The translations under genes were made by a program, and so were the position numbers. Of a stretch of 64,000 nt of DNA, positions 35,527 to 44,260 are shown piece by piece. The notes under the pieces are model-generated. The model made no database searches, had not been told where the DNA came from, and was given only the letters and a program-made list of their open reading frames with translations. Source of the DNA: Vibrio sp. Of7-15 (GTDB lineage Bacteria; Pseudomonadota; Gammaproteobacteria; Enterobacterales; Vibrionaceae); the NCBI RefSeq assembly GCF_022347565.1, contig NZ_JAKRGH010000012.1, positions 79,086 to 143,085 on the forward strand, read 5' to 3'. Numbering within the stretch: position 1 is the stretch's first letter; each line of letters opens with the position of its first letter.

Positions 35527-35553
35527 TGAGTTGGCTATGGGGCATATACGATA

Positions 35554-35587
35554 AAGCCGGAATTCCAATAAGAGATCCGGCTTTTTT
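35554..35587 (+). terminator. Intrinsic terminator after the VOC gene
   Basis: AAGCCGGA pairs with TCCGGCTT around a 14-base loop, followed by a T-run. It lies between the VOC gene and the convergent metalloprotease gene. Confidence 0.88.
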
Positions 35588-35605
35588 ATAGTGAATCTAG
35601 GTTGA

Positions 35606-38137
35606 TTAAGCTTCAAGCGCCTTTTTTATCATTAACTCTAAATAGGCTTGGTGAGCTTTACTCTCGATGGTATCTTGCATGAGGCGATTTTTCGCTCTAA
35701 TTTTTTGAAGCTGATACGTTGCAGAAGATTTAGCCAAGTGATGGTAGTCGGAGCTTCCTTCAGTACCTAACATCTTAATTAAGCGCTGAACGTATTCAAT
35801 TTGTAGGTTTTGGCTGATGGACGTTTCTGGTTGCTTGTCAGTAAAAATTCCAGCGCTCAGATCATTCATGAATGTGTTGAGTGAGTATTCATTGCCATAT
35901 AAGGCGGTGTCTGACAGTCGCTGTAACACATTCTGGTGTAATAAATGGTCTAATACCGACTTCTGCATGTTCAGGAGCATCTTATGCGCTTTTGGATCTT
36001 CGTTACGGCCATAGTGATTAAAGCTGCGACGTTGATGCTGCATGTGAGTATATAAAGGCTGCATTGCTGCTAGTGTATCTGGTGCAAATACATAGTTTGT
36101 TAATGCACTCATGGCTTCTTTTTGTTTTGCTAGCGGTACTGGTGTGTAAGGCTGGGAAGTACTGCCACCAACGACATCACGTTCTACATATACACCGCCA
36201 ATGTGACGAGAAATTACCTCAGCTTGTCGGCGATATTGTCCGTATAACACATTAGCTGAAATGAGTAATGAATGGTGTGACTCACCTTTTTGTAAGGCAT
36301 TTAGCTTCAATGTTTTGAGTTTATTATTGATCAGTGCCATTCGGTCTGTGGCGTAGGCTATTGGGTTTGAAGACATATCGCTGATCATGACTCTTGGATC
36401 TATGTGTCGTCCTGCTTGGCGCATGTCATCGGCATCATTGCCAAATGCATGACCTTTGTCAGAAGAGCGAGATAAGATATCGTTTAATCGTTGTTGTTCT
36501 TGCGCTGTATCATCAAGGGCAGGGGAATAGCCATACTCAATGGCCCAAATATCGTATGGCCCAGGTTTTGTTTGGAAGTAATCCCCTTGGGCGGTGTTCA
36601 AAGGGGCCACATTGGCAGGAGTGTAGTCCATGACAGAGCCTGTCAGTACACCTTGGGTTAGCGCTTTATTATGGATTTCTTTTTCATCCCATAAAATGGA
36701 GGCTTTCATGTTGTGGTTTAGGCCCAATGTATGGCCAACCTCATGCAAAATCAACATGCGCAGCCCTTCTTCCAAAATGGCTTTGGTTTTAAGGTCGTCA
36801 TCGGCAGTTAGGCCTTTGGCGAACATTAAGCCATGCTGTAATTCATGACCTGCGCTGCAAGAAAGACTGTGCTCATGAGAGGAGTCTATAGGCATACTTT
36901 CTAACGAGCTGGCACCTTGGCTAAAGAGCTGATTGTGGATCCAGCGATTCTTCATGAAGACAAACTCAAGCATGATGTCTGCACCAAGGATTTCACCTGT
37001 AAGCGGGTTAGCGAGAGAAGGGCCATAGCCACCAAAAGGTGGGCGAGGGGAAGAAGTCCAGCGTAACACGTTGTAGTTAATGTCACCGGCATCCCAAGTG
37101 GCGTCATCAGGTTGTACTTTCACTTGCAACGCGTTTTTAAAGCCTGCTTTTTCAAAGGCAATATTCCAGCTAAGTACCGCTTCTTTAATGGTGTTACGCC
37201 ATTCATGTGGTGTCGTGTTCTCTATCCACCATACGATGGGTTTAACAGGTTCTGACAATGCAGCATTAGGGTCTTTTTTCTCTAGGTTCCAGCGATTGAT
37301 TACATCTTGATAAGGTGCCCAGTCACTGGAGGTCATGTCGTTATATTGTTCAGTGAAATAGCCAATGCGAGCGTCATCGAGGCGAGGTTGAAAGTTATTG
37401 TCTGGAAGTTTGACAAACGAGTGCTGAATTTTTAGAGAAACTGCCCGTGGATCAGACACGGCATGGGAGCCATAGACTTTGGGATTCGTGTTGCTAAAGA
37501 CATAATCGACAACGACATCGACATTATCATCGTAAGTGCGTTTGTTTAAAATACGAGACTTTTTATCGTCTAGCTTTCCTAACTCGAAGCGGTATTTGTC
37601 TTTTTCTTTATCTGGATTCGACCATGGTGAGATTTTATGGAGAGACTCGCTTAAAAATAATTTATCGACTTTTAATGCGATTTGGCCTTGTTCTTCTTTT
37701 TCGATTTTGATGCTAGCAAGTACAGCTTCACTGATGTTGGCATCGCTGGCCTTGCTGATTGGGTTCTCTTGATCAAATTTGTAGCGCGGGGTTTTTGTTA
37801 TGATATCAATGCGATCAAAGTGGCGGCGAAACTCGATAATTTTTGTTTCACGGTACTTTCCACGAAAGTGGCCTGCATCCGTTACGCCATCCACAGTGTG
37901 AGCAAAATACAACATAGGTACATCAAGCTGATTGTTGTTGAGCAGCATGAGGGTTTCGCCTGTTTTTTTATCTTGGTAAAAATTCAGCAGCCCTTTACTT
38001 TCCTTTTTGTCAGCCAGTAATTCAACTAAGGTCTGTTCTTTTTTTTCTTGTGTTTTTGTAGTGTCTTCAGCAAAGCTTGAGGCGCTAGCTGTGGTTAGTG
38101 CGATAGTTAATGCAAGAGATAATCTTGTTAAAGTCAT
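35606..38137 (-). CDS. Zinc-dependent metalloprotease (DUF5117/DUF4953-like)
   Basis: The 843-residue exported protein has a signal peptide (MTLTRLSLALTIALTTASASSFA) and a metzincin zinc site 'HEVGHTLGLNHN' near residue 465-476 with a downstream Met-turn-like 'GSVMDYTPAN'. The N-terminal half ('LLNNNQLDVPMLYFAHTVDGVTD', 'VVDYVFSN') matches the DUF5117 region, and the C-terminal half is the domain called DUF4953 in large bacterial zinc proteases. It should be active in the periplasm or outside the cell. Native substrates of this family are not well defined. It is a single gene between two convergent or divergent neighbours. Confidence 0.82.
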   Translation of the reverse strand: MTLTRLSLALTIALTTASASSFAEDTTKTQEKKEQTLVELLADKKESKGLLNFYQDKKTGETLMLLNNNQLDVPMLYFAHTVDGVTDAGHFRGKYRETKIIEFRRHFDRIDIITKTPRYKFDQENPISKASDANISEAVLASIKIEKEEQGQIALKVDKLFLSESLHKISPWSNPDKEKDKYRFELGKLDDKKSRILNKRTYDDNVDVVVDYVFSNTNPKVYGSHAVSDPRAVSLKIQHSFVKLPDNNFQPRLDDARIGYFTEQYNDMTSSDWAPYQDVINRWNLEKKDPNAALSEPVKPIVWWIENTTPHEWRNTIKEAVLSWNIAFEKAGFKNALQVKVQPDDATWDAGDINYNVLRWTSSPRPPFGGYGPSLANPLTGEILGADIMLEFVFMKNRWIHNQLFSQGASSLESMPIDSSHEHSLSCSAGHELQHGLMFAKGLTADDDLKTKAILEEGLRMLILHEVGHTLGLNHNMKASILWDEKEIHNKALTQGVLTGSVMDYTPANVAPLNTAQGDYFQTKPGPYDIWAIEYGYSPALDDTAQEQQRLNDILSRSSDKGHAFGNDADDMRQAGRHIDPRVMISDMSSNPIAYATDRMALINNKLKTLKLNALQKGESHHSLLISANVLYGQYRRQAEVISRHIGGVYVERDVVGGSTSQPYTPVPLAKQKEAMSALTNYVFAPDTLAAMQPLYTHMQHQRRSFNHYGRNEDPKAHKMLLNMQKSVLDHLLHQNVLQRLSDTALYGNEYSLNTFMNDLSAGIFTDKQPETSISQNLQIEYVQRLIKMLGTEGSSDYHHLAKSSATYQLQKIRAKNRLMQDTIESKAHQAYLELMIKKALEA

Positions 38138-38434
38138 GGGGCATCCTTATGGTTCTTGCAGGGCCGATGAAAATGGGGGAAGCGTAACGAATTTTGGTAG
38201 TGAAAAGTAAAGAAGAATTAGAAACTGAGAGGGGGGATCCAAGTATTTTTGGGCTGCTCTAGTAGGTAGCGTTGAGCGGGTTAAAAAGTAAGACGATAGA
38301 AAATAGATGGGATGGATTTAGGAACGTTGCTATCCGATAGATTGTTGATTTATTTATTGTGCGCTCAGTTTTATATTTGGCTATTGTTAAAGCTAACTAC
38401 AATTAAGATTAATGGGGAGATTTAAGGAGTGAGT

Positions 38435-39259
38435 ATGAAAGGAATTGGGCGGTTGACTTTATTTCTTTGCGGTTATCTTGTTCTTTCTTCACCTGTTTAT
38501 GCCGTGGATGTAGATAGAGCTTTAATTGTTGTGGGTGAAGAGTTTCCCCCTTTTGAATTTATTGAAAATGATAAGGTGGTGGGCATTGATATCGATATTG
38601 CTTCTCATATTTTTGATAAAATAGGCATCCCTGTCGAGTTCCATATTCTACCTTGGAAGCGAGCGTGGTACATGGTGAAAACAGGTCAAGCAGATGCCGT
38701 GTTATCAACTAGCCGAAAAGACAGCAGAGAGCCGTATTTGTGGTATCCCGAGCAAAGTATGTGGGCCAGTGAGTTTGTATTTTTTACTCATAAAAAGCAG
38801 GTGTTACCGGCCTTTGAAGGGTACTCAACCATTTTAGAAAAAAATTTAAAGGTAGGAATTATACAAGGTAACTCTTACCATAGTAATTTCTGGCAGGCAT
38901 TTCCATATCAAGACGGTTCTACGTATTTTCAAGGGGATTCCTCTTTAATTCCGCTGCATTCTCAACTCTATGCGTCTTCCAGTCTGAAAATGAACATGAA
39001 GCTACTGTCGGTGCAAGGCCGTATTGATGTTTATCCTGCTGATAAAACGGTGGGCTTATACACCATTAAACAGATGAATTTACAAGACTCTATTACCTAT
39101 TATGATTCTGTTTTATTTTCTAAATCTTATCCAATGCCTTTTTCTAAAGCTTCTAAATACCCAGGAATAAAATACATTGCAGATAAGTTTGATAGAGAAT
39201 TAAAAATATTAAAAGAGAGTGGTGAATATCAAAAAATCATAAACAAATGGATTAAATGA
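38435..39259 (+). CDS. Periplasmic solute-binding protein, family 3
   Basis: The 274-residue protein has a signal peptide (MKGIGRLTLFLCGYLVLSSPVYA) and a family-3 binding fold: 'LIVVGEEFPPFEFIENDKVVGIDIDIASHIFDKIGIPVEFHILPWKRAWYMVKTGQADAVL'. Such proteins bind polar amino acids or act as receptors for signalling proteins. No ABC permease or ATPase gene adjoins it, and HD-GYP genes with related domains lie nearby, so a sensing role is possible. ATG 38435 has AAGGAG 5 to 10 bases upstream; the GTG at 38429 overlaps that site. Confidence 0.8.
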   Translation: MKGIGRLTLFLCGYLVLSSPVYAVDVDRALIVVGEEFPPFEFIENDKVVGIDIDIASHIFDKIGIPVEFHILPWKRAWYMVKTGQADAVLSTSRKDSREPYLWYPEQSMWASEFVFFTHKKQVLPAFEGYSTILEKNLKVGIIQGNSYHSNFWQAFPYQDGSTYFQGDSSLIPLHSQLYASSSLKMNMKLLSVQGRIDVYPADKTVGLYTIKQMNLQDSITYYDSVLFSKSYPMPFSKASKYPGIKYIADKFDRELKILKESGEYQKIINKWIK

Positions 39260-39313
39260 TTAGAGATATTCACGGGTTATTATTTGCTTTATTTTTAATT
39301 GACTAGATGAAGA

Positions 39314-39805
39314 TTAGTTTTTTATTCTGGCCATATAATAGGTATCCACATACTCCCCATTTCGGAATGCAAACTGTTTGGCTTCTCCTTCTATTTCAAA
39401 ACCGTGCTTTTTATACATTGCAATGGCAGAGGCGTTATCCGTATACACAGTTAATTCAATTCTTTTTAAGTTTAGCCAGTTGTCTGCAAGATCCATGGCT
39501 TTTTCAAGAAGCTTACTGCCAATACCTTGATTTTGGTGGTTATCATGAACGGCCATACCAAAGCTCGCAACGTGCTTCCTTCTTGCGTTTTTTGCAATTT
39601 CGAAGCCTAAATTACCAACAACTTTTCCGTCTATTTCAGCAATAAATACATAAACATCGTCAGGAACGTCTGAGAGGCGTTTTTCCCACATAGCGAGTGA
39701 TGGGAATGGAAGTTGCAGAGTACCTGTATATGCACTTTCACCACAGTATAGTTCTTGAATACCTTTAATATCTTTTTTCTCTGCGTGACGAATAATAACT
39801 TCCAT
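39314..39805 (-). CDS. yhhY: YhhY-type GNAT N-acetyltransferase
   Basis: The 163-residue protein closely follows E. coli YhhY (AaaT), an acetyltransferase reported to act on amino acids: 'IIRHAEKKDIKGIQELY', 'TLQLPFPSLAMWEKRLSD', 'DNWLNLKRIELTVYTDNASAIAMYKKHGFEIEGEAKQFA' and the ending 'RNGEYVDTYYMARI'. The acetyl-CoA loop is 'NHQNQGIGSKLL'. It is divergent from the EamA permease, which could export amino acids; the pairing is suggestive only. Confidence 0.85.
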   Translation of the reverse strand: MEVIIRHAEKKDIKGIQELYCGESAYTGTLQLPFPSLAMWEKRLSDVPDDVYVFIAEIDGKVVGNLGFEIAKNARRKHVASFGMAVHDNHQNQGIGSKLLEKAMDLADNWLNLKRIELTVYTDNASAIAMYKKHGFEIEGEAKQFAFRNGEYVDTYYMARIKN

Positions 39806-39980
39806 TACTCATATCCTCTGTTGTGACTTTATTAAAGAAATACCTATTTATTAAAATAAAAGCAACAGGAAGATTAAAAATAATTTCAATTAATAAAAGA
39901 CTACTTTGGTCAATTTTTCTCTTGAATTTAAATAGGAAAGGCGTTAGCTTAAAATTTATTCAAATTAAGGATGATTACCT

Positions 39981-40046
39981 ATGAACACAACTATCGGTTT
40001 ATTTGGACTGCTCCTCCTCCTCACCTTATTGCCTCTCGGCCGATAG
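39981..40046 (+). CDS. 21-residue leucine-rich leader ORF before an EamA permease gene
   Basis: This short ORF starts at ATG 39981 with AAGGA about 10 bases upstream and stops at TAG 40044-40046. It encodes MNTTIGLFGLLLLLTLLPLG plus R. Nine of 21 residues are leucine, and four successive codons are CTC (40011-40022). That clustering is typical of leader peptides in amino-acid attenuators; a small hydrophobic membrane or toxin-like peptide is the alternative. CTATCGG (39991-39997) and CCGATAG (40040-40046) are inverted copies at its ends. It lies 87 bases ahead of the permease start, with switch-like RNA segments in between. Confidence 0.6.
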   Translation: MNTTIGLFGLLLLLTLLPLGR

Positions 40047-40054
40047 TAATTATC

Positions 40055-40133
40055 TGGCTGTGAGTGACTCGCAGCCATAAGAATCTTGCCTTCACTTACA
40101 GTCTACTTTTCCCACCAGATTGTGAGTGACTTT
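40055..40133 (+). promoter_or_regulatory. Putative translational attenuator of the EamA gene
   Basis: TGTGAGTGACT occurs twice, at 40059-40069 (copy A) and 40121-40131 (copy C, touching the EamA start at 40134). Between them TCACTTACA (40092-40100, segment B) can pair with either copy over 9 bases (one G-U). Pairing B-C hides the ribosome site; pairing A-B frees it. Copy A also lies in a GGCTG/CAGCC hairpin (40056-40076). This resembles the erm-type layout of leader peptide plus exclusive stems. No T-run follows, so a terminator-type attenuator is unlikely. Confidence 0.5.
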
Positions 40134-41042
40134 ATGATACAACACCCCACACAAGATATAAAAGCAGGTGTTACCTTTGCGTTAATTGCCACTGTGCTGT
40201 TTTCCATTAAGCCTGTTTTGATTAAATTTTCATATCAATATGGTGGTGATGCACTCTCGATTATGGCTATTCGTGCTGCTTTTTCACTTCCGTTTTATTT
40301 GGTGATGCTAATGTGGCTATGTCGTGATGCTCAGCCTCGTGAGCAGGTGAAAAAGCACGGCTGGCAAGCGGCATGTGTTGGGGTTTTAGGGTATTACATC
40401 GCGTCTTACCTCGATATTTTGTCTTTGGAATACATCAGTGCTCAGCTAGAAAGGTTGGTTATTTTTCTATTCCCCACTTTTGTGGTGTTGATCAGCTGGA
40501 TAGCCCTAAAGCAACGACCAGCCAAAGGCACGTTTGTCTCTGTATTATTTGGTTATGTAGGAATTGCGCTTATTGTTGCTCATGATTTGAGTTATTTAGG
40601 TAACGATGTTTGGCTAGGAAGTGTATTAGCGGCAGGCTCTGCTTTTATATTTGCCGTGTATTTAATTCTGAGTAAGTCACTGATCAGCAACATGGGGAGC
40701 CAGTTATTTACGTGTTTAGGTATGGGGAGTGCTGGGGGCATGATTTTATTACAAAGTCAGGTGAGTTCACTAAACGTAACAGCGATGAGTACAGAGTTCA
40801 TTGTGCTTGGCATTATTATAGGGGTGTTTTGTACTGTACTCCCCTCTTTTTTTGTTGCAGCAGCAATGGCACGTTTGACTCCCTCTCACCTGAGTTTGAC
40901 CAGTAATGTTGGCCCAGCGATTACCGCGGTGTTTGCGGTTGTTCTGTTAGATGAAAACTTTACTGTGTTTCATGCTGCTGGCATGGGCCTTGTTTTGTGG
41001 TCGGTTGTGCAGCTAAATTGGCGTAAAACCAAATCGTCTTAG
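40134..41042 (+). CDS. EamA-family (DMT) permease
   Basis: The 302-residue protein has ten predicted membrane helices in two five-helix EamA repeats (about 10-145 and 160-298), the drug/metabolite transporter layout. 'LFSIKPVLIKFSYQYGGDALSIMAIRAAFSLPFYLVML' opens the first repeat. Members export amino acids, purines or other metabolites. ATG 40134 is chosen; the longer frame from TTG 40086 lacks a ribosome site. The ribosome site is weak (GAGTG) and lies inside a repeated segment that may be masked. The leucine-rich leader ORF upstream hints at an amino-acid substrate, which is inference. Confidence 0.82.
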   Translation: MIQHPTQDIKAGVTFALIATVLFSIKPVLIKFSYQYGGDALSIMAIRAAFSLPFYLVMLMWLCRDAQPREQVKKHGWQAACVGVLGYYIASYLDILSLEYISAQLERLVIFLFPTFVVLISWIALKQRPAKGTFVSVLFGYVGIALIVAHDLSYLGNDVWLGSVLAAGSAFIFAVYLILSKSLISNMGSQLFTCLGMGSAGGMILLQSQVSSLNVTAMSTEFIVLGIIIGVFCTVLPSFFVAAAMARLTPSHLSLTSNVGPAITAVFAVVLLDENFTVFHAAGMGLVLWSVVQLNWRKTKSS

Positions 41043-41156
41043 ATTGTCTTGAGTGATCATGGCTTCCACCTTGGATAATCAATGTTGGTGCAGGGTTTCA
41101 GTTTAGGCAGCCCTGCTTTCAAAGTTCGCCATTTAGCTCTGCTCTATTGTCAGTAT

Positions 41157-44123
41157 TTAATGAATGGAAGGTTCTGGCTGATTTAAATATTGCTGAATAT
41201 CCACAGAGTCGATTTGTTTGGGGTCTAAAAACTGCTCTGCGTAGTGTAGATAAACACCAGAGGTTAGAAATAGCTCGAATAACTCTCCATCAATGTGATT
41301 TCCGAGCTTCATTTTATGCATGATATTGATGGCTTCTGAGAGTTTTTTGGCTTTTTTATACGGCCTGTCTGAAGCGGTTAATGCCTCGAATATATCGGCT
41401 ATGGCCATGATCCGGGCTGATATTGTCATGTCTTCTTTGGTCAGACGTTTGGGGTAACCAGTGCCGTCCATTTTTTCATGGTGTCCTCCAGCAATCTCTG
41501 GCACATTTTTCAGGTGTTTAGGAAATGGAAGCTGATCTAACATCACAATGGTTTGTACGATATGGTCGTTGATTTTATAGCGTTCTTCTGCGGTTAGGGT
41601 GCCACGCTGAATCGACAGATTATGGATTTCACCACGATCATATTTGTATTGGGGTGCTTCCACCTTAAACCCCCATGGGTTTTCTTTAGGAATTGGGATA
41701 AGGTCGTGGGCAATTTTATGCTCTGGTTTATTGGCAAGTAGTTTTTCCGTGACTGGTAAGGTAGGGGGAGTGTTGCTTGTATGCCTTTCTGCTTCAGCCC
41801 AAGAAAGGCCAATCGTATCATCGAGAGTTCGTTGCCAAGTTCGTTCGGCAATTTTTTCCAATCGTATTAATGACTGTTCAGACATGAACTCTGAGCCGAT
41901 ATTGATTTTGGCGATAAAGGCGAAGTCTTCATCTAGGGTTTTATGTTCGTGTTCTAGTTCTGTTTGTACTGCTGTTTCCGGCTCTCCTGCGAGTATTTTT
42001 TTGAGTGCTGTGATTTGAGCGTCTCGTTTTAGTACTTCAAAGCGGGTACGAATTTCATGAATACGGTTGTAAATGGTTTCAAGCTTGGTTGCTTTATCTA
42101 CCACAAACTCTGGGGTAGTAATTTTTCCGCAGTCATGCAGCCAAGCTGCAGTGTGTAATTCTTCCCATTGTTTTGGCGTGAGCTGATAGTCTTTAAAAGG
42201 TGGGGTTTTGCTTTCACATGCGGCTTCTGCTAAAAGCTTGGTGATAGTAGGTACTCGCTGACAGTGGCCACCAGTGTAAGGCGATTTGGTATCAATGGCG
42301 TTGGCGATGAGTTGAATGAAAGACTCTAATAAGGATTTTTGAGTCGAAAGCATTTGGCGACTTTCTATGGTGACGGCGACAAAGCCTGATAAGGTCTCAA
42401 TGAAGCGTTGATAAGTTTCTTCAAATTGGGTTGCGTCTTTCTGTTTATAAATGAGGTTGAGTACTCCTACCTTTTCACCCGATCGGCTTCTTAGTGGAAC
42501 AATGCAGTTGGTGAGTAGATCATCATTAATGGTATGGACCATGGTTTTTAATAAAGGGTTATCGAATTGCTCTTCAGGGTTGATGTTCATGATCACGACT
42601 TGCTCGGTATTAAGTGAGCCTAAAAAAGGGTTGCTACTAAATTGATCGGATAAATCGAGCACGGGCATTTCATCGATGCTCTGTGAGCCAGATTGTTTGA
42701 ACCATAGGTAATATGGGATCAACTCAGAATCATCATCACTAACCAGATACAGAGCAGCCCCTTCAGCCTTCGTGGATTGGGCGGTTTCTTTACAAATCGT
42801 ACCGAGTAAGCGATCAAAATTTTGTTCTTCACTCATAGAGCCTATGAGCGTTAAGAAGCTGCCTAGGGTTTCTTTCATGGTGCTCATGGAGTCTTGTAGG
42901 TTTTGAATTTCAGAAATATGAGAACGTGTAGTCTCACTGTCGTTAAAATTAAATTGGCCAACTGACTGTGCTTTGTATGAGAGAGAACGAAGTGGGCGTG
43001 CAATGAGGTTAGCAGAATAAAAAGCGATGGGAATAGAGCATAAAACAACTAATATTGTGATGATCACGCTGGCGGTTCGGATACTGTAGGCTTCTTGTAA
43101 AATCTCTTCTTCTGGGATCAGCATTAATAAGTTGAAAACGGTATCGGTATAAGGAGTCAGTGGTTTGATCTTTCCATACCATAACTGCCCCTGATACATG
43201 AATTCAATCAATTGGTTTGATGATGGGATTTGATTGATGGCTTGTAATAAAATGTCTTGTTTTAAGTCGGAAATCATTAATGTTCTGTCACCGACTTGAG
43301 TCAGTTTTTGATTGAATAAATCAATGTCGTTATGCCCTAATACCATGCCTTCATCGTTATACATGACACGTAATGCGGATTTCGAGGTGTTATTTTCTGT
43401 TAATGAATCAGACAGGGTATCTAAGGTAATATCAGCCGCGACAACACTGTTTCCTGTTGAAGATTTTCGAGTTAGATTGAGCCCCATTTTTTTCATGAAA
43501 GCAAATTTATAGGGCTTGGTTAAAGCGTTTCTATCGGCATTAGCAGCAAGATACCAAGGGCGTTTACGGGGATCGTAATCTTGTGGGCCAACGTTACGTG
43601 TGCCGATAATAGCTTGTTGAGAATTAAGGAATAACCGCACCATGTTATTGGTGCCATCGGCGTTCATAGCGATATTATCAATAACAAACTCGGCCGCTGC
43701 TGGAGCATGAAAAAGCTCTTTGAAGTAGGGAGTTCGAAGAGGACGAACAATAAAATACTCCCCGGTATCATAACCAATTTGCAGCGCCGCTACGCTGGTT
43801 TCATGCTGCAATACCTCAATGAGCATGGGAGTGTATTGCATTCGTTCATTGAGACCTTTGGCCTGAGTAAGTTCAGAACTGGCAATTAAGCCAACGGAAC
43901 GAGCCATAGGACGATAACTGGCTTGAAAGCTTTTTAAAGATTCATCACTAATTTGCTCAAACAGCTCTTCATTTGCCGTGAGCATAAGCCGAGAAATGTA
44001 CTGATAAGAAAACCAGGCTTGGATGGCACAAACAACCATCAAAATTGAAATTAAGAGTGTTGAAATATGTATGTGGAGAGGGAAACTCTGTTTTTTGAAT
44101 GCTAATGTCATATGGTTATCCAT
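41157..44123 (-). CDS. HD-GYP cyclic-di-GMP phosphodiesterase with dCache and GAF domains
   Basis: The roughly 988-residue membrane protein has an N-terminal membrane helix, a large periplasmic Cache-type sensor (about 40-350, with 'RKRPWYLAAN'), a second membrane helix (about 355-380), a HAMP-like linker, a GAF domain (about 430-580) and a C-terminal HD-GYP domain. HD ('WLHDCGKITTPEFV', about 660) and the full signature 'HHEKMDGTGYP' (about 880) are intact, so it should degrade c-di-GMP. The HD-GYP domain contains a long insertion between these motifs, as in its relative at 49079. Start: ATG 44123 or 44111 (GGA 7 bases upstream) are plausible; the frame opens further upstream at 44168. Confidence 0.85.
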   Translation of the reverse strand: MDNHMTLAFKKQSFPLHIHISTLLISILMVVCAIQAWFSYQYISRLMLTANEELFEQISDESLKSFQASYRPMARSVGLIASSELTQAKGLNERMQYTPMLIEVLQHETSVAALQIGYDTGEYFIVRPLRTPYFKELFHAPAAAEFVIDNIAMNADGTNNMVRLFLNSQQAIIGTRNVGPQDYDPRKRPWYLAANADRNALTKPYKFAFMKKMGLNLTRKSSTGNSVVAADITLDTLSDSLTENNTSKSALRVMYNDEGMVLGHNDIDLFNQKLTQVGDRTLMISDLKQDILLQAINQIPSSNQLIEFMYQGQLWYGKIKPLTPYTDTVFNLLMLIPEEEILQEAYSIRTASVIITILVVLCSIPIAFYSANLIARPLRSLSYKAQSVGQFNFNDSETTRSHISEIQNLQDSMSTMKETLGSFLTLIGSMSEEQNFDRLLGTICKETAQSTKAEGAALYLVSDDDSELIPYYLWFKQSGSQSIDEMPVLDLSDQFSSNPFLGSLNTEQVVIMNINPEEQFDNPLLKTMVHTINDDLLTNCIVPLRSRSGEKVGVLNLIYKQKDATQFEETYQRFIETLSGFVAVTIESRQMLSTQKSLLESFIQLIANAIDTKSPYTGGHCQRVPTITKLLAEAACESKTPPFKDYQLTPKQWEELHTAAWLHDCGKITTPEFVVDKATKLETIYNRIHEIRTRFEVLKRDAQITALKKILAGEPETAVQTELEHEHKTLDEDFAFIAKINIGSEFMSEQSLIRLEKIAERTWQRTLDDTIGLSWAEAERHTSNTPPTLPVTEKLLANKPEHKIAHDLIPIPKENPWGFKVEAPQYKYDRGEIHNLSIQRGTLTAEERYKINDHIVQTIVMLDQLPFPKHLKNVPEIAGGHHEKMDGTGYPKRLTKEDMTISARIMAIADIFEALTASDRPYKKAKKLSEAINIMHKMKLGNHIDGELFELFLTSGVYLHYAEQFLDPKQIDSVDIQQYLNQPEPSIH

Positions 44124-44260
44124 AACCTTGAAAGCGTACGATGATGAGCATAGAACCATGACTGCCATTAGTCATACTAGTGCATAATGCTGGTCTTTCA
44201 AGTTTGCAGAGTTATGGCTAGCTTATTGATAGTAAAAACATAAACGATGGTGTTGGGGGA

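Noticed and set aside
39307..39645. Plus-strand 112-codon ORF opposite the acetyltransferase
   Set aside because: Shadow frame; the minus-strand protein matches YhhY along its length.
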